Of a stretch of DNA of 64,000 nt, positions 1 through 8,379 are shown piece after piece. The position numbers and the translations under genes were made by a program. The notes under the pieces were generated by a model. The model was not told where the DNA came from, made no database searches, and was given only the letters and a program-made list of their open reading frames with translations. The stretch spans positions 62,001-126,000 of the forward strand of contig CAJWLO010000001.1 of assembly GCA_913043235.1 (NCBI GenBank), in the 5' to 3' direction. Position 1 is the stretch's first letter. Each line of letters opens with the position of its first letter. Source of the stretch: an uncultured Fidelibacterota bacterium (GTDB lineage Bacteria > Fidelibacterota > Marinisomatia > Marinisomatales > UBA1611).

Positions 1-568
1 CAGCGCATGCAATTCCGCAGTCTGGGTACGTTAGTTTTAAGGGGCAACGATAACAATAGGGCGCAAGAGCATGTTTTACGGCACCTACCTGGGTGGGCAA
101 AGCTCTCCAGGGAGCATGGGCAGTAAGAGATTGGGCAAGAAGAGATCTTCCTGAATACCCATGACGCAGAGCAATCAGTTCTGAGTTTTCAGTATAAAGT
201 TGGGCCATCATTACGGCTGTCTCATCCGCTTCTGTTCCTGAAGCATTGAAAAAAACTTTTTCGAGATTACCTGGAGTTATATTGATAAGACGTTCAGCAA
301 GTTCAACAACGGGAACACTGGGGTATAAAGATGATATATGAGTCAAACGATCAATCTGAGCTTTTGCAGCTTTGTTAACTTCATCATTTGCGTGTCCAAT
401 CGAAACAGTAAGAATACCGCCAAAAAAGTCCAGATAGGTATTTCCATCACAATCTGAAACGTGGAACCCTTTACCATCTGTGATTACCAAAGGTTCTTCA
501 TAGAAGGTTTTTACGGCATCAAAGAGATACCGGTTATGTTTTTTTCTTATGGATTCACTGCTGTTCAT
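1..568 (-). CDS. Class III (PLP-dependent) aminotransferase, N-terminal part, truncated by window edge
   Basis: Reverse strand reads MNSSESIRKKHNRYLFDAVKTFYEEPLVITDGKGFHVSDCDGNTYLDFFGGILTVSIGHANDEV...; typical class III aminotransferase N-terminus; start ATG overlaps the stop of the upstream ALDH gene (ATGA). Confidence 0.85.
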   Translation of the reverse strand, partial: MNSSESIRKKHNRYLFDAVKTFYEEPLVITDGKGFHVSDCDGNTYLDFFGGILTVSIGHANDEVNKAAKAQIDRLTHISSLYPSVPVVELAERLINITPGNLEKVFFNASGTEADETAVMMAQLYTENSELIALRHGYSGRSLLAQSLTAHAPWRALPTQVGAVKHALAPYCYRCPLKLTYPDCGIACA

Positions 569-2037
569 TGCCCACCCTTATCACCAAACCACCAAGATTT
601 ATTTCTATAATCATAATCAATAAAAATATGTTTTACTTCCCGAAATTCTTCAAGGGCTTCTATACCATGTTCCCGCCCGATTCCAGACTGTTTCATGCCC
701 CCAAATGGTGCAGCGATATTTTCCATCAGGGGATTATTGATGCAGATTGTACCTGATTTAATTTTATTTGCAGCCGTAAGAGCGCGTTCAATATCTTTTG
801 TAAAAACTGTACATCCTAAACCATATTTTGTCGAATTTGCCATTTCAATAGCTTCATTCATGGAATGAATTTTTTGTACTGGAATAATTGGGCTAAAAGA
901 CTCTTCTGTAACAATATCCATTTCATCTTTTATTTTATCGAACACAGTAGGTTCAAAAAAATACCCTTTAATATATTTATCCGATCTTTTTCCACCTGTA
1001 AGAACCCTGCACCCCTGTTCTTTTGCTAAATTTACTTTCTCGATAGCATTGTTAAGTTGCGCCATGGAAGCCATGGGGCCCACATCGGTGGCATCATCCA
1101 TAGGATCACCGATTTTTACTTTCTTTGCCTCTTCAACCAAAGCATCGGTAAACTTTTTGGCTACATTTTCATAGACATAAACCCGCTCCACAGATGTACA
1201 AACTTGACCAGCATTAACAAAGCCGCCCCAACAGGTTCCTCTAGCTGCAATTTCAACATCCACATCATCACATACAATCACTGGGTCTTTACCACCCAAC
1301 TCAAGTGACACCTTTTTAAGGTTTTCTGCAGCTAGCCGGGCTATTCTTTTCCCGGTTCGAACTGAGCCAGTGAATGTAATAATGGGTACATGAGGGTGTT
1401 TAACCAGCGTTTCGCCTGCTTCTTGTCCAAAACCTGTAACCACATTTATAACCCCAGGAGGCATTTCTCTTGCTGCCAATTCTACCCAATGCAGAATGGA
1501 GAGGGATGAAACCTCACTTGGTTTCATTACAATTGTATTTCCCGCAGCAAGAGCAGGCGCAAGTTTCCATCCCATTAAAGACAGGGGGTAGTTCCAGGGA
1601 ATAATGCAACCCACAACCCCATAGGGTTCATATTGAACAAGAGACATGGATTTTTGATCTACAGGCGCAACAAGCCGGCCTACCTGATCTCGAGCAAGTT
1701 CACTATAATATTCAAGGTATTCAGCTAAATCATCAATTTCAGTTAATGCATCTTTGAAAGGTTTCCCCATTTCTGAAGAGATTGTTTTAGCAAGAGTTTC
1801 TGCGTGCTGTCGAGAATTGTTTGCAAGAGATCTCAAGAAATCACGACGTTCACCAGCTGTTAATCCGCTCCAGTCTTTAAATGCCGCTTGAGCGGCCCTA
1901 ACAGCATTATTTATATCTGGTTCACTGCTCGCAGGGATTTGAGCAATTATTTCTTCCGTAAAAGGGTTGACCCCATCAAATGTTTTTCCGAATTCTGCAT
2001 CAGACCACCTATTATTAATAAAATTTTTATAAATCAT
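565..2037 (-). CDS. NAD(P)-dependent aldehyde dehydrogenase (succinate-semialdehyde/betaine-aldehyde dehydrogenase-like)
   Basis: 490 aa; motifs GCIIPWNYPL, ITFTGSVRTGKRIA, LELGGKDPVIV, GQVCTSVERVYV, PFGGMKQSGIGREHG. Confidence 0.93.
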   Translation of the reverse strand: MIYKNFINNRWSDAEFGKTFDGVNPFTEEIIAQIPASSEPDINNAVRAAQAAFKDWSGLTAGERRDFLRSLANNSRQHAETLAKTISSEMGKPFKDALTEIDDLAEYLEYYSELARDQVGRLVAPVDQKSMSLVQYEPYGVVGCIIPWNYPLSLMGWKLAPALAAGNTIVMKPSEVSSLSILHWVELAAREMPPGVINVVTGFGQEAGETLVKHPHVPIITFTGSVRTGKRIARLAAENLKKVSLELGGKDPVIVCDDVDVEIAARGTCWGGFVNAGQVCTSVERVYVYENVAKKFTDALVEEAKKVKIGDPMDDATDVGPMASMAQLNNAIEKVNLAKEQGCRVLTGGKRSDKYIKGYFFEPTVFDKIKDEMDIVTEESFSPIIPVQKIHSMNEAIEMANSTKYGLGCTVFTKDIERALTAANKIKSGTICINNPLMENIAAPFGGMKQSGIGREHGIEALEEFREVKHIFIDYDYRNKSWWFGDKGGQ

Positions 2038-2153
2038 TATTTAAATTTTTTCAACAGTCTTTTAATATCTTTCAAAAAGAAAATAAAAACTGTTATAGAC
2101 CCAAAACCAAGAAAAAACACTGAAGCCCATGTAAAGATTTCCCAATAACTCAT
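2037..2153 (-). CDS. 38-aa putative single-TM symporter accessory microprotein (MSYWEIFTWASVFFLGFGSITVFIFFLKDIKRLLKKFK)
   Basis: Not in the supplied ORF track (<60 aa). ATG overlaps the symporter stop (ATGA) and its TAA overlaps the ALDH ATG (TAATG); one hydrophobic helix plus basic C-terminus. Confidence 0.75.
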   Translation of the reverse strand: MSYWEIFTWASVFFLGFGSITVFIFFLKDIKRLLKKFK

Positions 2154-3607
2154 AACCGCCCTGTCTTGTTGGTCGCCAAACCTATAAAAAACCCGACAAA
2201 TGAAATTGGCACACTAATATACATAACAAATTCCTGCCAAAAATCAATCCCAAACCAGTGTACAATATAAGTCTCTTCTTCTTTGTTAAATGTGCCGGTA
2301 GTCATAATATAAATATTCAAAACAACTGTAGATAATAAGCCCGAGCCTGAACTAATAAAACCTGCAAGTGGTTTCCTGAATCTAGGAATGTATAGCCCTA
2401 ATAAAACAGGAACTAATGTACTTGAAATTAAAATAGAGGCCATAAAAACCCACAGACCAAGCATCTGTTCAAATGCAGCTGCCATAAAAAATCCCAACCC
2501 CCAAGAAAGCAATATTCCGTAACGAGTTGTTTTGATTAATTCTTCATCGGTCGCTGTTGGTTTTATAGCGGGTCTATAAATATCGTAGGCAACATTTCCC
2601 CCTGCAACCAGACAATATGAATCCAAGGTTGACATTTCTGTAGACAACACACCGGCAAGAAACAACCCCACCGCACCTACTGGGAGCGCAGCCACCACAA
2701 TAGTTAATAAGGCAGCATCTGGGGCAACATCAACAGGGAGCAGGCCCTTTATAACACCAGCTTTTGCGGCCATAGCCAAAACTGTTATAATCCAATCATA
2801 AGAACCCCAGATAAAAATACCAATAAGAAGCGCATTCCGGACATTTTTATACGATTTTGCAGCAAATATCCTCTGGTAGAATGTAGGCTCTACTAAAACA
2901 GAAAGGCCTGTAGATGCGTAAATAATTATAAGAAAAATATTCAGGTCCCCCATAGTATCAAAAAAACTACTAGGTAGAGTTTCGATCATTGAATCAAAGC
3001 CACCAATAAAATTCATAGCAAAAGGAAAAGCAAATGCAATAACTAAACACATCATAACAAACTGAATGGAGTCAGTAAGGGCTACTGCCCAAAATCCGCC
3101 TGTAAGGGTATATGTTAATGCAATTCCACCCAGCACAAACATACCTATGATTGGTTCCCAGCCTAGGATTACTTCACCCAGCATTCCGAATCCATAAAGT
3201 GATAATGCAGGTAGGGAGTAAATAAATGAGGTTACAGCACCGACATAGCGAGTGTTGAGTCCATAATAAGCGTCTAAAATATCGGGAAGGCTTTTAAAGT
3301 CATCTTCGCGCAGACGCCGTGCCAATAATAGAGCCGCAATTAAATAAAATGCATAGGTTGGCCGTGCATAACCAAACCAGGCTACAACGCCATCAGTAAA
3401 AGCAAGTTGTGTGTCGCCAAACAAAACATCTATGCCGTAATAGGTCGATATAAGAGTTGTAATTAAAAGGGGCGTTGTGAGAGATCTACCTGCCAAGAAA
3501 AAATCATCAAAGCCAGAGTGTTTTTTTGCAAACCAAAACCCAACCCCTACCATACCAGAAAGATAGAAAATAATAATAGCATAATCTATTGATGATAAAG
3601 AAGACAT
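2150..3607 (-). CDS. Sodium:solute symporter (SSS family)
   Basis: 485 aa multi-TM; N-terminus DYAIIIFYLSGMVGVGFWFAKKHSGFDDFFLAGRSL and LSTEMSTLDSYCLVAGGNVAYDIYRP are SSS-like. Confidence 0.9.
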   Translation of the reverse strand: MSSLSSIDYAIIIFYLSGMVGVGFWFAKKHSGFDDFFLAGRSLTTPLLITTLISTYYGIDVLFGDTQLAFTDGVVAWFGYARPTYAFYLIAALLLARRLREDDFKSLPDILDAYYGLNTRYVGAVTSFIYSLPALSLYGFGMLGEVILGWEPIIGMFVLGGIALTYTLTGGFWAVALTDSIQFVMMCLVIAFAFPFAMNFIGGFDSMIETLPSSFFDTMGDLNIFLIIIYASTGLSVLVEPTFYQRIFAAKSYKNVRNALLIGIFIWGSYDWIITVLAMAAKAGVIKGLLPVDVAPDAALLTIVVAALPVGAVGLFLAGVLSTEMSTLDSYCLVAGGNVAYDIYRPAIKPTATDEELIKTTRYGILLSWGLGFFMAAAFEQMLGLWVFMASILISSTLVPVLLGLYIPRFRKPLAGFISSGSGLLSTVVLNIYIMTTGTFNKEEETYIVHWFGIDFWQEFVMYISVPISFVGFFIGLATNKTGRL

Positions 3608-3610
3608 AGA

Positions 3611-4882
3611 TTAAGAGATCCAGTCTAAAAATCTAAAATACTGTGCCGCAAAAGGAAGAAACCAAGGATTCTTTCTATAAAAGAACATTGTTTGATGAGA
3701 AATTTCTTCAAAGGGGCTTCTGTTTTTTTGGCCAGACAGCAGCAAGCCCAACTCAGTTCCAAGGTAGGTCGCTATAGATAATCCATGCCCACCATAGCCA
3801 AAACCATAATAGATTCCATTGATTTTTCCTATATGAGGCATGAGGTCAAACGTAATGCCTAATTTCCCAGACCAGGTATGGGTGAACTCTATGTCTTCCA
3901 TTTCGGGGAACACTGATCGGACTTGGTGCGATAAAATTTTTGCGCTTTCATTTAAATCTAGATTAGTGCTTAGATCGTTACGACCACCCCAAAGCATGCA
4001 CCCATCTGGCGTGAGTCTGAAATAATTAATAAACCACTTTGAATCATAAAACATGCGCCCTTTTGGACTAAGTTTTTTCTGTAAATCCTGGGATAAGGGT
4101 TCTGAAACAATAATATAACTTCCCACAGGGAAAACTTTAGGTTTCAATTTAGGCATTAAAGTATCTGTATATCCGTTTGTTGCAATGATTACATCTCGGG
4201 CTTTTACAGACCCCATAGATGTAATAACCTCATGAATATTTTCTCCAGGATTAATTGTTAAAACGCGGTTATGTTCGCAAAGCTGTACTCCAAGTTTGGA
4301 AACTGCGGAGGCCAACCCATTAACATATTTTGCCGGCTGTAGCCCTCCACTGATTTCATCCGATAGCCCTCCGAAGTAATAGTTGGTTCCAATTTCAGAA
4401 TGAATTTTTTTCTTTGGAACTAGGGTTTTTTTATGTCCTAATTCACGCCTAATCCAATCTGCATATTCTGGGAGGTTGTCATAGTGTGACTGCTTACATG
4501 CTAGGGCAATATGTCCGTTTCTTTCCCAGTTACAATCAATATTTTCTTCTTGTATAATATTTTCTAAAAGATCAATAGCATCTACAGATGCCCTCCAAAA
4601 CTCACGGGCATAATCCATGCCATATTTTTTATATATTTTAAAAATATCTTGTTTAAGGCCTGGCGTTGCCATTCCGCCATTTCTAGAACTTGCACCCCAC
4701 CCAATTGTATGTTGATCAATTACAACAACAGATTTTCCTGATTTAGCAAGGACTCTTGCTGCGGCAAGCCCGGTATACCCGCTGCCTATAATTGCAACAT
4801 CAGTTTTTTCCGGAAGATATGATGTGGCTTTTGTCTTTGTCTCCGGCGAATCCTGATCAGTCCAGTATACTTCGGATTTCAT
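3611..4882 (-). CDS. FAD-dependent amine/amino-acid oxidoreductase (DAO family, PuuB/OrdL-like)
   Basis: 423 aa; DVAIIGSGYTGLAAARVLAKSGKSVVVID Rossmann motif; WGASSRNGG; C-terminal GFGYGGHGLSIATYLG. Confidence 0.88.
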   Translation of the reverse strand: MKSEVYWTDQDSPETKTKATSYLPEKTDVAIIGSGYTGLAAARVLAKSGKSVVVIDQHTIGWGASSRNGGMATPGLKQDIFKIYKKYGMDYAREFWRASVDAIDLLENIIQEENIDCNWERNGHIALACKQSHYDNLPEYADWIRRELGHKKTLVPKKKIHSEIGTNYYFGGLSDEISGGLQPAKYVNGLASAVSKLGVQLCEHNRVLTINPGENIHEVITSMGSVKARDVIIATNGYTDTLMPKLKPKVFPVGSYIIVSEPLSQDLQKKLSPKGRMFYDSKWFINYFRLTPDGCMLWGGRNDLSTNLDLNESAKILSHQVRSVFPEMEDIEFTHTWSGKLGITFDLMPHIGKINGIYYGFGYGGHGLSIATYLGTELGLLLSGQKNRSPFEEISHQTMFFYRKNPWFLPFAAQYFRFLDWIS

Positions 4883-4886
4883 AGTA

Positions 4887-6194
4887 TTATTGAAGTGCAG
4901 TTTTAACTGATTCTTGGAATTTATTTAAAGTGTCATCTATAATTTCATCTGTATGTGCCGCACATAAAAACCAAGGCTCCCGTGGGTCACTTTCAGCCCA
5001 GATACCTCTATTATACATATTTTGCATAATAGTTTCATAAAGAACATCATTACTGTATACTAAATCCCGGACCTCTTTAACGGGTTTGTCTGTGATTAGG
5101 AATCCCTGTATGTTGGGGTGTCCGCACATTTGGTGAGGGATGCCCGCATCTGTTAAAACATTATCTAATCCTGTTTTTAATCGTTTTCCTCTTTCAGCAA
5201 GATCTTTTAGTACAGGTGAATCAGATAATATATCAAGGACTGCATTCGCCGCAGCCATACTAACTCCATTAGCTCCAAATGTTCCGGCGTGAGTTACGCT
5301 CCCTCCACCAATTACATCCATCACTTTTGTTTTTCCGCCAAATGCAGCAACAGGAAGTCCGTTTCCAAGGCTCTTTGCATAGGTAGAAATATCGGGAATA
5401 ACACCATATGCTTCGCGGGCCCCTCCATTGGCTAATCGGAAACCAGTTTTAACTTCATCAAAAATAAGAACAATATTGTATTCGTTACAAAGTGACCTTA
5501 AATGGGATAAATATCCACTTTTCGGTTCAATGCCTGCTATGTTTCCCAAGCAAGGCTCCACTAACATAGCAGCTACTTCACCATGATGATCTTTAACACA
5601 TTTTTCTATAGCTTCAAAATCGTTGAATGGTAAGCAGTATACATAATCCCGTATTTTATGTGGAATACCAGAACCGACTTGCACAGGGATCGGTGATGTA
5701 CGGGCCCCCATTGCGGAAATCGGCGATGATGCAGTACTAAAAAGAACATAATCGTGGGCACCGTGGTACTGTCCTTCAAATTTAATAAACTTTTCCTTAT
5801 TTGTATAACCACGAGCTGTGCGGAGAGCATGCATGGTCGCTTCTGTGCCTGTGTTTGTAAACCGAAGTTTTTCCATCCCAGGAACGATCTTCACCAACTT
5901 TTCAGCGACAATGACTTCCAGCTCTGTGGTTGCTGCAAATGTGGTCCCATTCTCTAAATGTTTGATAACCGCATGGTTAACCCGATGGTCAGCGTGCCCA
6001 ATAATAATTGGTCCCCAACCAAGGCGATAATCAATGAATTCATTTCCGTCTGCATCCCAAATACGAGCACCTTCGCCTCTTACAATCACAGGTGTTTCTT
6101 TTTCGCCTAGATAACGAAAATTTGAACTCACTCCATTCACTAATACTTTTAATGCTCGGTCAAAAATTGGCTGAGATTTTTCTCGATTTAACAT
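4887..6194 (-). CDS. Class III aminotransferase (glutamate-1-semialdehyde 2,1-aminomutase-like)
   Basis: ORF extends to 6317 but MLNREKSQPIFDRALKVLVNGVSSNFR at 6194 is the natural N-terminus; FTNTGTEATMHALRTARGYT, LIFDEVKTGFR, STYAKSLGNGLPVAAFGG. Confidence 0.88.
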   Translation of the reverse strand: MLNREKSQPIFDRALKVLVNGVSSNFRYLGEKETPVIVRGEGARIWDADGNEFIDYRLGWGPIIIGHADHRVNHAVIKHLENGTTFAATTELEVIVAEKLVKIVPGMEKLRFTNTGTEATMHALRTARGYTNKEKFIKFEGQYHGAHDYVLFSTASSPISAMGARTSPIPVQVGSGIPHKIRDYVYCLPFNDFEAIEKCVKDHHGEVAAMLVEPCLGNIAGIEPKSGYLSHLRSLCNEYNIVLIFDEVKTGFRLANGGAREAYGVIPDISTYAKSLGNGLPVAAFGGKTKVMDVIGGGSVTHAGTFGANGVSMAAANAVLDILSDSPVLKDLAERGKRLKTGLDNVLTDAGIPHQMCGHPNIQGFLITDKPVKEVRDLVYSNDVLYETIMQNMYNRGIWAESDPREPWFLCAAHTDEIIDDTLNKFQESVKTALQ

Positions 6195-6402
6195 TTGACT
6201 CTCCTGATAGATAAAGGTGGTTAAAAAAGATAACGGTGTTATTTTGCAGTAAAGATGCAGGAAATCTAATTGGTGATATGCGTCATGATCAAGTATGCTA
6301 AATTTTATATGTAACATGTTCTCAAAACCCTATTTTTGTAAATATAGTGAACAGGAAAATGGTTTTGACATAATTCTACAACCGAAACCTATATTTTATA
6401 AT

Positions 6403-6418
6403 TGTTTATAAATAAACA
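6403..6418. promoter_or_regulatory. Candidate operator: inverted repeat TGTTTAT-AA-ATAAACA in the divergent intergenic region
   Basis: Perfect 7-bp palindrome with 2-nt spacer between the amine cluster and its divergent HTH regulator; surrounding region is very AT-rich. Confidence 0.4.
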
Positions 6419-6474
6419 TTTACTTAATATTAATTAACTATTGATTAATTAAATTAAATTATTTATTAATAATT

Positions 6475-7206
6475 ATGGAAACAGCTGCAAAAATAATTAA
6501 TGATCTGATGTATCGGAAAGGCTTTCGTAAAAAACAGGAGGCGGCTGAGTATTTTGGTGTGTCTCCCCAAGCCTTGAGCATCTGGATTGCTAAAGGGAGG
6601 GTCCCTCCAAAACATTTATTAAAATTGAAAACAGAAAAAGAAACGCTAACAAAACCACGGCATCTATTAGATGCCGTAGATTCCAAGTCTACGAAAGAAA
6701 TGCAAACCGTAATTAATTATTTGATAAATGAAAACCACAATTTGAAACATCAAATAAAAGAACTTAATCTGGAAATTGAGGCGTTAAAGAAACCAGGAAA
6801 AAATGATGATGTAATTGGTAAATGGGACAATGTTGTTGAAAATTTGGAGGAGGATACCCTGTTTATGTCTGGTCGGGTCTCTGATGGCATAATAACAGAT
6901 ATCAATGGGAATTGGCATGATATTGTTGGCTATGATGGGTCACAATTATTGGGCCTTAAATATGATAGAAAAGATCTAATGCACCATGAGGAATTGGCGC
7001 GAACAAAAAACATTCAGGAATTACTAAAAGCATCGCAAACACTTAAAGAAATACGATATAGTACAATACAGCGTTGGAAGCACGGCCTTACAGGAGAATA
7101 TGTGGTATTGAGTATGGTTGCCTACGTGAATATGGATGAAGACCGTATTGATGTTATTGCTAAGCCTATTGAAGATTTCTTTTATGAGGAGGGTTTGTTG
7201 AACTAA
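6475..7206 (+). CDS. Transcriptional regulator: phage-CI-type HTH plus PAS-like sensor domain
   Basis: N-term IINDLMYRKGFRKKQEAAEYFGVSPQALSIWIAKGRVPPKHLLKL HTH; C-term SDGIITDINGNWHDIVGYDGSQLLGLKYDRKDLMHHEEL...IQRWKHGLTGEYVVLSMVAYVN PAS-like. Confidence 0.75.
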   Translation: METAAKIINDLMYRKGFRKKQEAAEYFGVSPQALSIWIAKGRVPPKHLLKLKTEKETLTKPRHLLDAVDSKSTKEMQTVINYLINENHNLKHQIKELNLEIEALKKPGKNDDVIGKWDNVVENLEEDTLFMSGRVSDGIITDINGNWHDIVGYDGSQLLGLKYDRKDLMHHEELARTKNIQELLKASQTLKEIRYSTIQRWKHGLTGEYVVLSMVAYVNMDEDRIDVIAKPIEDFFYEEGLLN

Positions 7207-7288
7207 CCGGGGGCAGATAAAATTATCGCCGAACAGAGGGTTTATCTTATAATAATCAATATACTGTTTTATAAACGTGCCCCCGGTT
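7205..7288 (+). other. Potential structured RNA/terminator: 11-bp perfect inverted repeat enclosing smaller inverted repeats
   Basis: AACCGGGGGCA (7205-7215) / TGCCCCCGGTT (7278-7288), with GATA..TATC (7216-7227) and GTTTAT/ATAAAC (7240-7245/7271-7276) nested inside. Confidence 0.4.
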
Positions 7289-7546
7289 TCATAAATTATA
7301 TATTACTAATCTCGGGAATCCAAAATAATTCGTTGATATAAGTAGTAATTCTTTGTTTTTCTTTATTTAATAGATTATAACCCTAAAACATATAAATAAT
7401 TTATTGAGTGAGTTTCTTGTCTATAAGATAAAACGTCACTATATACAAAAAAGCAGATATAATTCATATAATATCTTTTAAAACAACCAATGTTGTATGT
7501 CTATAGAAATTGTCGTATTAGATTTTGCCCTTTATTTAAGATACTT

Positions 7547-8353
7547 ATGAAAATATTTATTCTTGTTTTACACCTGTCTATTGTAATTGCCCAGAATTCT
7601 TTTGAAAAAGATATTGCATTTCGTATGGTGATGGACCATCTGCAAGATAGTAATATCCCAGATGCCTTTATTAGAGGTGCCTTTTCTCATGATAAAATTA
7701 AAATTCATCCGGAAATTGCAGAACGGTTTGCCCGGCCTTATGAAAAGAAAACATGGAAAGAATATCGGAAATTATTTGTCAAAGAATCACGAATTACTGC
7801 TGGGGTAAAGTTTTTCAAAGAAAATCGTGATATTATAAGCGATGTTTCCAAAAAATATAAAGTAGACTCCTTTATTATAGTAACTATTGCCGGTATCGAA
7901 AGCAACTATGGAGTACACCACTCCCAGTTTTCTGTTTTTAATTCTCTGTACACTCAAATCCATGAAATGCCTAAACGGTCTAAATGGGCAAGCAAAGAAT
8001 TAGCAGAATTTTTGACCTATTGTTTTAATGATCAGCTTGATACTCAGTTGATTGGTGGTTCCTACGCCGGGGCTTTTGGATTTGGTCAATTTATTCCTTC
8101 CAGTTTTAATAACTATGCGGTGGATTTTAATGAGGACGGCATTCGGGAACCCTATGAATGGCCTGATGTGTTGGCTAGTATCGCTAATTATCTTCGTCGT
8201 AATGGATACCAAATGAACAGCACAAACTATAAACGCGATGGAGATATCTGGAAATCAATTTATGCTTACAATCATGCAGATAACTACGTGATGGCAGTAT
8301 TGGAACTTTCTGAAAAGATTAGAAAACGAATATTATCGGAGGGTGCAAAATAA
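7547..8353 (+). CDS. Lytic murein transglycosylase (MltB/SLT_2 family), secreted
   Basis: Signal peptide MKIFILVLHLSIVIAQ; IVTIAGIESNYGVHHSQFSVFNSL; GSYAGAFGFGQFIPSSFNNYAVDFNEDG; SIANYLRRNGY. Confidence 0.88.
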   Translation: MKIFILVLHLSIVIAQNSFEKDIAFRMVMDHLQDSNIPDAFIRGAFSHDKIKIHPEIAERFARPYEKKTWKEYRKLFVKESRITAGVKFFKENRDIISDVSKKYKVDSFIIVTIAGIESNYGVHHSQFSVFNSLYTQIHEMPKRSKWASKELAEFLTYCFNDQLDTQLIGGSYAGAFGFGQFIPSSFNNYAVDFNEDGIREPYEWPDVLASIANYLRRNGYQMNSTNYKRDGDIWKSIYAYNHADNYVMAVLELSEKIRKRILSEGAK

Positions 8354-8379
8354 GATAGAACTAATATAGAATTTTATTT

